DNA from: Przewalskia tangutica
Taxonomy: Eukaryota > Streptophyta > Magnoliopsida > Solanales > Solanaceae
Direction: 5' to 3'
Assembly: GCA_029844215.1 (NCBI GenBank)
Contig: CM056725.1
Span: forward strand, 58,937,609 to 59,001,608
Length of the DNA stretch: 64,000 nucleotides
The position numbers and the translations under genes were made by a program. The stretch's first letter is position 1. The number at the start of each line of letters is the position of its first letter. Under the pieces are notes generated by a model. It was given only the letters and a program-made list of their open reading frames with translations. It was not told where the DNA came from and did not search any database. Shown one piece after another: positions 35,589 through 46,025 of the stretch.

Positions 35589-36415
35589 ATGTCTTTGTTT
35601 CATGAAAAGAACATGCTAGCATCCAGGTTTCTATCATGTCTATTAGCCATTTCGGTTTTCGTTTTGACCATTTCTTTGCTGACAATTCTTTCATACCAAG
35701 ATCAATGTTTAGGTTAATTCTTGTTAATAGGATTTCCCTTTACTCAACCTCAAGTGGAGAATCTAAAATCCCTTTCCTTCCTCTTGAAACTTCTTCTGAA
35801 GAAAAAGTGAAAAGTCGAGAGATAGAATTTCAAACATCCAGTTCCAGCAACAATTCAGGCGGAGTAGGAGTTAATAAAGTAGCTTGTGACACAAAACAAG
35901 CGCTTCTTAGGGTGTATATGTATGACTTACCCCTTGAATTTCACTTTGGGTTATAGGCTGGAAAGGACGTGGGAATGAATTGTGGCCTAATGTTGGTATG
36001 CATGGTCAAGTATCTTCATACCCCGGGGGCTGAAATTTAAAGCATAGCATTGAATATTGGCTTACCCTTGACCTTCTATCGTCAAATACACCAAATATTA
36101 CTAGACAATGCACTGCTATTAGAGTGCACAATTCAAGTGAGACCAATGTAATTTTTGTCCCATTATTTTCGTCTTTGAGTTACAATAAGCATTCTAAGCC
36201 TCATGGGAAGGAAAAAGTCAACCTAACCAGAAAACTGCAGGATATAGTGGTGGAGTTTTTAAGAAGTAGAGATAAGTGGAAGCTTAATGGAGGGACCGAT
36301 CATCTGATTGTCGCTCACCATCCCAATAACATGTTGGTTGCAAGAAAGAAGTTGGGCGATCTGCAATGTTTGTGCTTGCAGATTTTGGAACGTACCAAGC
36401 TGAAACAACAAATAT
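35589..36415 (+). pseudogene. Exostosin-family glycosyltransferase fragment (arabinosyltransferase ARAD-like), broken
   Basis: An ATG at 35589 opens MSLFHEKNMLASRFLSC followed by a hydrophobic segment of about 20 residues, a type II Golgi signal anchor, then a stop after DQCLG. In other frames it continues: STSSGESKIPFLPLE, KVACDTKQALLRVYMYDLPL, EFHFGL, GWKGRGNELWPNV, SSYPGGL, HSIEYWLTLDLLSS, then at 36124 an open segment RVHNSSETNVIFVPLFSSLS, LQDIVVEFLRSRDKW and DHLIVAHHPNNMLVARKKLG. These are consecutive landmarks of the plant exostosin (GT47) family, closest in my recollection to ARAD-type putative arabinosyltransferases of pectin synthesis. At least four frame breaks occur, and sequence after about 36415 is unrelated. 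It may be a decayed first exon or a captured fragment. Confidence 0.8.
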
Positions 36416-36929
36416 GGCAAAAAAACACTAACGCCTTGTTTTTATCATTTATGTACCAAACTACCACTACTTTACATTTATGTACCAAAATACCACTCAT
36501 TTCTTTCTTTCTTTTTTTCATAATTACTTTTTTGCTTTTTTTTTATTTGCTCAACATATTTTGTAAAAAATGTTTTGTTTTAAATTAATTTTTTATTAAA
36601 TAAATTCATGTTTTGTATTAGATAGTCAACTAAAATTTTAATTAAATAATTAGCTACTTTAAATTCTTTTCTTTAAATAACTCATGTTTTGTATTAAATA
36701 ACCAACCCAAATTTTAATAAGATAATCAGCTACTTAATTTAATGGTCTAACTGAACAAAATAATTTAGACACAAAATTTATTTATTTATTCAGTTTAAGA
36801 TATAATTATTAAAGACAAAGTGGGAACAAATTGCACACTTAAATAAATATTATCGATTACAATAATTAGATAGTTAATTGCACACTTAAATAAATTTACA
36901 ATGATTTAGTTTCCTCTAGAAACATTGAT
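36416..36929. other. AT-rich spacer with two imperfect direct repeats
   Basis: No gene. A roughly 75-bp segment containing TCATGTTTTGTATTA and TAATTAGCTACTT is imperfectly duplicated (about 36600-36660 and 36675-36740). TTGCACACTTAAATAAAT occurs twice (about 36829 and 36879). TTTATGTACCAAA is also doubled near 36450-36490. These may be the decayed end of the flanking Mutator-like element. Confidence 0.45.
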
Positions 36930-38270
36930 ACAGTTAGGGCAATTTCTCTGGCTATGTCCCTCATTTCGTCACAAACCACATCTGTTCCGGTGCCTACTCT
37001 TCTCTCTTTGATCCATTTCGGTACGGATCCGAGTAGATTAGGGACGACCGTTTGGATCTCTCCTCATCGTTGGATTGTGGCACAATTCAGTTCTAGTGTA
37101 TTCTGGCCAGTATGAATCATGAGGCACTGCTGGGAACTCTTCCAAGTAAGTGTTGAAAACATACTGTAATGTCTACTCGAAAGGCACATAAATCATGTAG
37201 TCATGGTGGATAAATGAACAAGCAGCGATGGCATGTGAAAACGGATAGTGTAATGCTTGAAATTTGCCACAATCACACCTTCGCCTTTCGAGGTCTACCG
37301 TGAATGTTTTAGGTGGTCGGCCGCTTGGTGGGCGAACCAACTCTTTGACTCTGAAAACAGTTTGTGCTCGGTTGTGAATGTGGACTTCATGGGAGTTCGA
37401 TATTGCTCGTTCTTTATCAAGGTATTCCATTACTTTGTCGGAGTAGATCATACCAGATGTTATCATTGCTTGTGCCTACCTCCCTCTCTCGACAAATTTT
37501 TCGATAAACCTGTAGTAGGTTGCCTGCACCAAGGAACTGATAGGAAGATTGTGTGTCCCCTTTAATACGTTGTTGATGCACTCAGCAAGGTTAGTCGTCA
37601 TGTGCCCCCAACGTCTCCCTTCATCATGTGCCTGAAGCCATTGTTCCTTAGGAATATTGTCGACCCACTTCACTGCATCTTCATTGTCAAGTTCGCTCCG
37701 ATAAGCAAAGGCCGGTTTAGTCATGGCGTATCCTGAAGTAGCAAAAGTTAATCCTCGTAAGGTTAGGGATAAAAAAAAGTGTGAAATGTGTGTATATAGA
37801 AGACTAACCCATATTGATTACGGTCTTCTTCATGTCTATATTCTTGAATGTCCTCATGAAATTTTGTGAAATATGACGAATGCAGAAGACATGATGCCAA
37901 TATGTCTTATATGTGCGATCAACACTGAGACTGAGATTGTCGGATCCTGCCTCACCATGTGGATGATGCTTTCACAAATGAATATTGACGAGAGTTGTCG
38001 ATGATCTTGTGAAACCATTATTGATGCACATGTATGGGGCCCGTCAAGTTTTTTAATTTTCCAAACCTTTGATTTATTGCTAAGAAAAATTCTACACCTC
38101 CACTTGCAGTTTTTGTTGGAACAACGAACAGCCCATCTAGTTGTATCACAGTAATCTACCACGAAGGTTGGGGACTTGTTTAGGTGGTATTCTTGTATGC
38201 ACCGCTTAGCCATCTCTTTTGTGGGAAATCTCATACCCACTTGGAGGTTTTCATGGTCCTGAACAGTGAA
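36930..38270 (-). pseudogene. Mutator-like (MULE/MuDR) transposase with deleted catalytic core
   Basis: Minus strand. The N-terminal part (about 38270-37860) reads VGMRFPTKEMAKRCIQEYHL, VRCSNKNCKWRCRIF and LDGPHTC, the plant MuDR DNA-binding domain with its C-x4-C pattern. The frame then jumps near 37850 to HIGIMSSAFVIFHKIS-like sequence. A C-terminal portion follows (37724-37173): KWVDNIPKEQWLQAHDEGRRWGHMTTNLAECINNVLKG, and a SWIM zinc finger CDCGKFQALHYPFSHAIAAC. The DDE catalytic region between them is absent. The SWIM CxCxnCxH motif has phenylalanine for the third cysteine. Typical transposases are 700-900 residues; this keeps about half, with frame breaks near 37470 and 37850. Non-autonomous relic. 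Confidence 0.85.
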
Positions 38271-39129
38271 CTATTGATCCTGAAGAGTCATTAGCATTGC
38301 ATTAACACGTGAAAGAGTGGATAATTGAGGAGGTTGGAAGCTCTGTTTCCTCCATATCTGTTATAAACCCAAAGTATTATAATCTTTAGTTTATTTTCTG
38401 AACTTAGTCATAATTCTTAGTATAATTCTCAAACTAAAGAACGTCAACCAAATAGATACCATAGGATAGATAATCGGTACTTAATAAACTAATCTCTGTT
38501 GATGATAAACTCGATCCCAGATCTTTATTACTTGAACGATACGTACACTTGCGTAAGCACTTAGAAATATCACAACAGTGATTGAGGACATTTTTTGATT
38601 GACGTCTTCTTGGAAGCTCTCGGTTTCTTCTTAGGAGCTCTTCGTTGATGGTTCTTGCGGCTTATAAGCTCATTATCAGGTCCTTTCGTTCCTCTGTTGG
38701 TTTTCGTTCTTCTTTCAGTTCTTTCCTTTACCTTTTTGTGTTCGCTGTTTAGTAGTAGATTCCCTTCTAAACCTGAGTGTTAGTAGTTCGTTTACTGCTA
38801 TTATTGTTCGTCTATGTTCATGTTTATGCCCCGTTTTGCTTTTTGTTAGATTTAATCTTGTAGGTCTTGTTAATTGACCCTTTTTACTTGTTTCGTTCGG
38901 CATGCATGTTCTTGAATGTTTTACGCTATCAATCTATTAATCTGTAATCGTTAACTCTACTTATTAGACTATTTGCATGCCTACCCTGTCTTTATGTTTT
39001 GTTTCCTTCTCGTCATTAACATAATAGGTTTTTAGTGTGTTTGTGTTAATAACATTCTTATTATTATGCGTTTTGAATGCTATGTGTTGTTCATGTTTGT
39101 CTGTTCCTCAGAGTGTTCTTCATATGTTC
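38271..39129. other. Spacer without recognised genes
   Basis: T-rich sequence with no convincing coding frame. A stretch at about 38520-38570 (TATTACTTGAACGATACG, then TACACTTGCG) resembles leader sequence of some plant LTR retrotransposons and may be a relic. No terminal inverted repeat of the Mutator element was found. Confidence 0.4.
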
Positions 39130-39132
39130 TTA

Positions 39133-39924
39133 GGTCACGTTTGGTACACTGTATTAGAGTGTACTGGACTTGATAAAAAAATTAGTACAGTGTTTGGTTG
39201 CCAAAAAGTCCTGGACTGGACTGTACAAAAATTAAAAAATAGTACAGTTGAGCTTGCCTTTTGAGACCCACTCAATACGCGGGTCTCACCTGGACAGGAT
39301 TAAAAACGCACCCTTTTCCACTTCTTCTCAGAGGCTCTTTTCCATTTTCTCCAGGGATCTCATTCTTCTCCAGAGACCTTTCCTATTCCTCTCTCTAAAG
39401 ATCATTTCCCATTCTTCTCCAGAAAGCATCATTTCATGGTATGTTCTCTTTACTTAGTACTTCCATTATTGTTTTCATTTGGGATTTTTCTAATTTTATT
39501 CTTTATCTGCAAAATCACCAATTTCAGTGGTGTAGTACACTACTTTAACCCTACATTCTACATCAATTTATAGATTCATTAAGAAAATCGAGTTTTTCCT
39601 TCATTTCTTGAAGTGGGTCTTCAATTTCTTACGTGCAAAATCATCAATTTAGATTTATTAGTTAAATTGAGTTTTTCAACCATTTTCACAAGTGGGTCTT
39701 CTTCAATTTCTTGTAAAAAGAGACCACCAATTTGGGTTTAGTTCTAGTGGTGTAGTATACTAATTTAAAAACAGTCCAGTACAATGTATACACCAAACAC
39801 AAGACAATTGATAAATAATACAGTCCATTGTATCACCAAACATTGTATCGACATGACGATCCACTCGAGACAATATAGTCCATCGATAATACAATTCGAT
39901 CGATGTAGCGTACCAAACGAGCCC
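39133..39924. mobile_element. TTA-flanked non-autonomous DNA transposon (PIF/Harbinger-type), 792 bp
   Basis: The ends are inverted: GGTCACGTTTGGTACACT at the left against GGGCTCGTTTGGTACGCT (reverse complement of the right). TTA flanks both sides (39130-39132 and 39925-39927), the target length and sequence used by PIF/Harbinger transposases. Internal sequence on both sides carries further imperfect inverted similarity (TGGACTGTAC-type at the left, GTCCAGTACA-type at the right). No transposase frame. Length is at the upper end for a MITE. Confidence 0.75.
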
Positions 39925-39927
39925 TTA

Positions 39928-40182
39928 ATGCTGTTTGTCGTTTGATCTTCTACTTTATTTCTCTCTCTTTCTCTTTTGTGTTTTTCCGTTTATTTTCAAC
40001 TTCTTGCGTTTCGTACACGTTTTGCTCTGGCCGAGGTAAGTTGCATGTCTGCACCTGCTATGATAGCTGTCACTTTTTCTGAAGCGTTTTGATTTCCTGA
40101 CTTTCCTTGTGTCAGCGTATTATTACTCTTTGTCCGATTTGCTTTCTTTCCTTTCCTAGCCATTTGTGTTTTCATTTTCTCT

Positions 40183-40232
<50 letters not shown>

Positions 40233-40987
40233 TCTAATATATAATATATAGGATATATATATAGCTTAATATATAGTATTTTTATTTCCTTGTTCCCCTA
40301 GTATATTTATCTATATTATATATATTAATTATATTATATTAGTTTGGATACTGCTGGTGTTCTTCTCTCAGTTGCAGATATAGACGGTTGCTGCTCATGT
40401 TCCAAGATGAGGCTTTTAGAAGGCTTGGCTTTGTATCACCGTAGCCCTTTATTTAATTTGTTTCTATAGGACTTGTTATTAGTAACTTGTCGTGTATACA
40501 AGCCAGGCCTGTCTGACTCCCCCCTTCCCCCATTTGTAAGCTCTACGGAGGCACGCTGCAACAGATCTCACGAGGCACGGGACAAGATCGAGGTTGATCC
40601 ATTGAACTTAGGCTGCGGAAACACAAGCCTATAGAAGTGTTCACGGGGTTACCCGTTCGAACCAACGGGGCACGCAACGAGAGGTAACTCCTACCTCTTG
40701 CTTGTTAAATTCAGTTCTGCACTTTAATTCCAGTTTTTTACTATCATTAATTATTGCTAGGCAAATCTAGGTTATCGATAGGCAAATACTAGGACCTTGC
40801 AAACCTTGTATGATTTTTTACTGAGTTTGAATGCGCTACTTAGTTGTATTATTAATACTAGCCTTGTACCATTCAAATTCAGGCATGTATGGTATTTAAT
40901 TTTCAGTTTGCTTAAATTCAATCCAGGCCTGTCTGGTAGTGTGTAATTGTATTTTTTTTTCTGTTTGTAACTCGAATCCTGGCTAAA
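39928..40987. other. Non-coding leader upstream of LINE ORF1-like relic, including (TA)n
   Basis: No credible coding frame. It holds pyrimidine-rich stretches, an AT dinucleotide run and a more GC-rich block at about 40540-40690. It plausibly includes the 5' untranslated region of the LINE that starts coding at 40988, but I see no boundary signal. Confidence 0.45.
40186..40230. repeat. (TA)n microsatellite
   Basis: About 45 uninterrupted bases of alternating T and A, followed by diverged AT repeats to about 40345. Likely length-polymorphic and able to form a cruciform. Confidence 0.95.
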
Positions 40988-42232
40988 ATGAAGCGAACAA
41001 TTTACTCTCCCCTGCCCATCCTTATGGGTCAGGCGTCCATTGAGTACTCCCCCAGCGGGGAGCCAACGCTAGCTGGTCCCAACTCCCCATCAATCTTGGG
41101 AACTCCCCTTCAGACAGAGAACTCTTTGAACATATCTCTAAGGCCTGGTAATATTCAGGGCGTTTCAAACCTTTCTTTCACTTCTGCCATTATTCAGGGA
41201 GTTTTAGACCCTTCCTCCTCTTCTTTAGTGGTCTCTCGTACCCTTGGGACGGAGGACTATTTCTCCTCTGACAAGGGGAACGACTCAGTTTCTGTGGTTC
41301 CACTTGAAGTGTCACCTGTCCATGATATTGTGACTATTAATGATGAGGTTAATCCGAATAAGACTACCACCATCCCTGACCCTAAGGCTGTTTGGGAGAA
41401 AATGGTTAAGGGTAACAGGGACGCCAATAACGGTTCTAAAGTCCATTTTGTGGATGAACCGCATTGTGATGGCCCCATAGTTTTTGATGATGATGATTTT
41501 GACGACATTCAATCCACTTGGGGTCACCTTTTGGTAGGTTATTTTTCTGGTAAATACCCAGAAGGCCCTGCCTTACAAAAATTATGCCGATTTTGAAATT
41601 CAAGTACAGCGTCACGATGCGGATGGATTATTTTCAGATTTGATACTGCAAAAGACAAGGTTAAGGTTATTAGTAAAGGACCACATTTCGTATACGACAC
41701 TGCACTCTTACTTAAGGATATACCTAAACGCTTCACATTCGACAATCAGGAAATAAGTGTTGTCCCACTTTGGGTGACATTGCCATCTCTCCCTCTTGAA
41801 ATTTAGAATCCTTCAGCTTTAAGCAGAATTCTTTCACGGGCTGGGAAGCCTGTTGCCACTAATCTTCTTACCCGTAAGAGAAACCAAATTTCTTATGCCC
41901 GTGCTTTAGTCGAAGTTGACATCTCCAAAGACCCTATCCATGAATTAAGGCTCGATATTGGCATGGAAGAGCCCATTGTGCAGAAAATCTTTTATGAAAA
42001 GTTCCCCAACTTCTACACGATATGTAGAAGGGTGGGACACTCAGATACTGATTGTGAGGCATATTCGGCGTTCACTAAAAGAAGGGTTGACGGTAAAGGC
42101 CCTGCCATTGACAATGGTGATGCGAGGAACAATACGGGAGGATCGACGGTCCACTCTTATATCGCCACTCCCCCTTCCTCTCATCCACCTAACAGGCAGC
42201 AGGTCACTGATAAGGAGACACATGCGACTTAA
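40988..42232 (+). pseudogene. LINE (L1-type) ORF1 / DUF4283 zinc-knuckle protein relic
   Basis: An ATG at 40988 opens a 202-codon frame with a Ser/Pro-rich leader (to about residue 110) and an acidic run FDDDDFDD before TWGHLLVGYFSGKYPEGPA, the start of the DUF4283 domain. It continues, after small shifts near 41590-41630, with IQVQRHDAD, GWIIFRFDTAKDKVKVI, GPHFVYDTALLLKDIPKRF and EISVVPLWVTLPSLPLEI. A TAG stop at 41804-41806 replaces the usual tryptophan before NPSALSRI. SYARALVEVDISKDPIHEL and a zinc knuckle follow (near 42005-42060, ICRRVGHSDTDC, first cysteine replaced by tyrosine). In L1 elements this protein binds element RNA. No ORF2 follows, so the element is truncated. Confidence 0.85.
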
Positions 42233-42289
42233 GTGATAGATCGACCCTCGGGGCCACGAACCGGGGTTGATAAATGTGATATCTCATAA

Positions 42290-42524
42290 CTCACCTCAAA
42301 CGGATGTAAGGGAGAGGTGTCAGATACACATGGGGGCAAGCCTTCAGGGGTTCAACCCGAGGCTGGTACAGGTGGAGAAGTGTCAGTTTTTCATGGGGGT
42401 TAGTCAATCGGGGCACAAACCGAGGCTGATACAGGTCTGCAAGGTAGCGGTATTAGAGGGGTTTCAGGTATTCATGGGGGCCAGTCTTCCGGTGTTCAAA
42501 TTGAGGCTGGTACAGGTGGAGAAG
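42290..42524. repeat. Degenerate tandem repeats after LINE ORF1
   Basis: Units carry CATGGGGG, TTCAACCCGAGGCTGGTACA and GGTGGAGAAGTGTCA. About three diverged units of uneven length. LTR C' begins inside the last one, after AGAAG (42520-42524). The full GGTGGAGAAGTGTCAG context survives in an earlier unit at about 42371. Confidence 0.65.
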
Positions 42525-44558
42525 TGTCACGCCCCGAACCCCGGGCCCGTGACTGGTGCCCTACCTGGGCACCCTTCTACCTAACTGACACATGTAAACT
42601 GCGGAACTAAAAAACACCTCATTTTTTTTCTTTAAAACTAATGAACATGCAAGGGCAAAGCCGAAAAGGCTGCCTTATAATATACATAAACAACAGACAC
42701 TACACTGTACACGAGTCCAATCCCACATATGAATACAGACCTCTAAGAGTTTTACTGACATATGACGGGACAAGGCCCCGCCGTACCCATAACTGTACAA
42801 AAGTTTGTACTGAAGGAACTATACCAAAATGATAAACTCCTGAACAAATGGAGCTATCCAAAAACTCTGAGCAGGGTCCTACACTGCGCAGATCACCAAA
42901 TCATGCACCTAAACTGCGGCGTGAACGCGGCCACGAAGAGGTCGATCTTAAAAATGTACCAAGTATGTGAAGCTGAAAATACTGTAATGAAATCATAACA
43001 GTCTATATAAAACAGGAGACATGTATGATAGCCAAACTACAGTACACAATACATAAGCAGTCATATCAAGTCAGGGACGCATGCCCTCAAAGTCACTACT
43101 CAAATATAACTATGGGTCTCACGCCCATAATATCAACCATGCCCGTGGAATCCTTCATCACTGTCGGCAGTCCATGATATAATATAACACCAATAAGCAT
43201 ACATGAACACCAAGTCCCACCTGTGTCCTAAAAGCGCATGCGGGCAGTAGGAAGCGAACCACGGATCCGGCTGCGTCATAAAACTGGCCGGCAAGTACGA
43301 AAGCCAACTACCAGATCCAGCCTGCGTCAACAACTAACCGGGGCAAGTACGAAAGCTAACTACCAGATCCAGCCTGTCGTCACGAGATATGACCGGGGCA
43401 AGTGCGAAAGCTATCTACCGGAGCATATCGTACCAAACTGTGTAATAGAACTGACGGGGGCAAGTACGAAAGCTATCTACCAGTCCATCCTACGACAACC
43501 ACTGACCGGGGAAAGTACGAAAGATCTCTACCAGACCATCCTGCGTCACTAAATCTCATGGAGGGCTAATCCATAGAATAACAATATCCCACGTGGTCGC
43601 ATGCCCAAGAATCCCACATCGTATAAGCATGACCATGGGGTAATACAAACAAATCCGGGAATCTAACCCGCCTCCTGGTCAAATGCCCTGGAATCCCACA
43701 TCGTGTAAGCATGTCCAAGGATCAATCATAATGGAAGCATACCCGTGGAATCCCACATCACCGTCGGTACGTCCAAGTAAACTTACAACAACACAGCCGA
43801 CCCTCCAACCGAGAGTCGCGGCAGCGTAAAAATATAATACTTGTACTCAAAGGCTATCACCAACACACATAGGCAAGTTCATAAAATCTTTAGACATTCA
43901 TTTTATAAACTCAAGGCACTTACGTTTTATATAAAAATCCGGGATTTTAACCCTAAGTACTACGTACTTCCATTCCTTTCAAAGGACTCATTTTTATATA
44001 AAACCCCAAGATACTAACACTCGTAGTATCAAGGCATGTCTATTTTTCAAACTAAGTTACTACATATTTAGAAATTCATTTCAAGACTTGAAATGAAGTA
44101 ACTTCTAATTTCACAACCTAGGCAACTCGTACCTATCAATCAAAATAGACAACTTTCTTAACCTTTCATAAAGCCGTTATAACCAACTTCTCATAAAGCC
44201 GTTATAACCCTTTATGGTTTTTAGACAAATTCATTCTTTTTATAACCAAGAGACTTATACTTTTAAAACCAAGTATCACATACTTTCAAATCAGGTTTCT
44301 TAACTTTCAAAATACTTCAAGTCTCTTAATCTTTAGAAATCAAGTTTCTTCTACTTTCAAAATACTTCAAGTCTCTTAACTTTAGAAATCAAGTAGCTTA
44401 CACTTTTAAATCCCAAGTAACTCACACCTTTAAAACAAGTCACTTCTCTTAAATCATGTCATTTCTCCTCTTTTAAATCAATTAAGTAAATCACTCTTTT
44501 GACTCCCCTAAAGTCGTTATAACAACCTTTAGGTTTTGAAACTAAGGCACTATCCAAA
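42525..44558 (-). repeat. LTR C', left part (interrupted by D)
   Basis: It begins TGTCACGCCCCGAACCCCGG at 42525 (the LTR 3' end on the minus strand) and is cut at 44558 by LTR D. It shares the ATACCCGTGGAATCCCACATC and GAGAGTCGCGGCA segments with C1. The remainder would resume beyond the right edge, after D. No coding; frames at 42641-43552 arise from LTR or repeat sequence. Confidence 0.8.
43260..43556. repeat. ~52-bp minisatellite in LTR C' (about 5 units)
   Basis: Units contain GGCAAGTACGAAAGC, then TACCAGATCCAGCCTG. Unit length varies between about 50 and 59 bp. Unique spacers are absent. Confidence 0.85.
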
Positions 44559-46025
44559 TGTCACGACCCGACCCCGGGCCGCGACTGGTGCCCTACCTGG
44601 GCACCCTTATACTCATACAACATAATAAACTGCGGAAGATAAATAACATTTTTTTTAAAAAACTAAGGCCAAGCCGATAAGGCTGTCATAACATAAAAAT
44701 TACCCGAAAGGGTCTACACTGTTTAACAATGTAAAAACAACTCTAGCCAGTCCAGCCCACAGGTGAATACAGACCTCTAAGATTTGGACAAATGCTATGA
44801 CGGGACAAGGCCCCGCCGTACCCCTGAATATACATAACCATGATGACAAGCTCCGGAATATTGGAGCCATCTCAAATGCTGAACCAGGATCCTAAGCTCG
44901 CGGATCCACAATCGTAATACCTAAACTGCGGACATGAGCGCGGCCCGAAGAAGTCGATTACAACATGTACCAAATATGGAACGGAAAATATGGTACAGTA
45001 AACAAATCATAACTGTACAAAAGAATGACAGGGGCAAGTATAAAAAAAAGGTAAATACCAGATACTACCGTGTCATTACCATCTCGTGAACTTAATCGTA
45101 CCTTATTATCTTTTCCCATTTTTACATAAGAGTTATAGTCACATTCTTACGTACATGCTTAGGAAAAACCGTCAAGTTCATTACCATATAACTTACTTAC
45201 CTTTCATAACATAATCCGACCCTTTATGGAGGGACGCCCATACTGCCCGGCACAATCTGGGACGCGATAAAGTCACATAAGTCTGCCCATAGAGGTATAC
45301 TGCCCGGCCCATTTCTGGGACGCGATAATGTCATATAGTTCCCGTAGAGGTATCTTGCCGGCCCATTTCGGGGCGATAATGTCATATAGTCGCCCATAAA
45401 GGTATCTTTGCCGGTCCATTTCTGGGACGCGATAATGTCATATAGTCTGCCCATAGAGGTATACTGCCCGGCCCATTTCTGGGACGCGATAATGTCATAT
45501 AGTCTGCCCATAAAGGTATACTGCCCGGCCCATTTCTGGGACGCGATAATGTCATATAGTCTGCCCATAAAGGTATACTGCCTGGCCCATTTCTGGGACG
45601 CGATAATGTCATTATAAAATCCGGGAATTTAACCCAATGTACTACGTACTTCTACTCCTTTAAAATGTCTCTTTTTCAAATAAAACTTCCAAGATACTAA
45701 TAACCGTAGTATCAAGTCATATCTACTTTTCAAGACAAGTCACAATACCTTTTAGAAATACATTTATAGTCTTCTAAATCAAGTGACTTCTTTCTTAAAA
45801 ACCTTAAGAAATTGGTACCTTTAAAACAATTTGCCCTTCTTTATTTCAAATCATTTCTTTACTTACATTACTGAAGAAAACCATTCTTTTAGTCTTCCAT
45901 AAAGTTGTTATAACCAACTTCCCATAAAGCCATTATAACTCTTTATGTCTTAGACAAATTCATTCCTTTTATAACCAAGAGACTTATACTTTCAAATCAA
46001 ATCACATAGCTTTCAAAATACTTCA
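44559..46025 (-). repeat. LTR of element D, left part (interrupted by E)
   Basis: It starts TGTCACGACCCGACCCCGG at 44559, after CCAAA (44554-44558) in C'. E interrupts it at 46026, and it resumes at 55613 as AGTCTCTTAAC, ending at 57792 (GGGGTGTAACA). Joined length is about 3.65 kb. Element D is therefore on the minus strand, and this is its 3' LTR because a polypurine tract follows at 57793. Confidence 0.85.
45224..45616. repeat. 57-bp minisatellite in LTR D (about 7 units)
   Basis: The unit is GGTATACTGCCCGGCCCATT followed by TCTGGGACGCGATAATGTC and ATATAGTCTGCCCATAAA. Inner units are nearly identical and two near 45340-45400 are shortened. Because 57 is 19 codons, several frames stay open on both strands (for example 45224-45568 minus, 45408-45617 plus); these are not genes. 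Confidence 0.92.

Noticed and set aside
40640..40690. GTTCGAACC-containing block resembling a tRNA T-arm
   Set aside because: No pairing acceptor, D or anticodon stems could be placed at tRNA spacing; treated as leader sequence.
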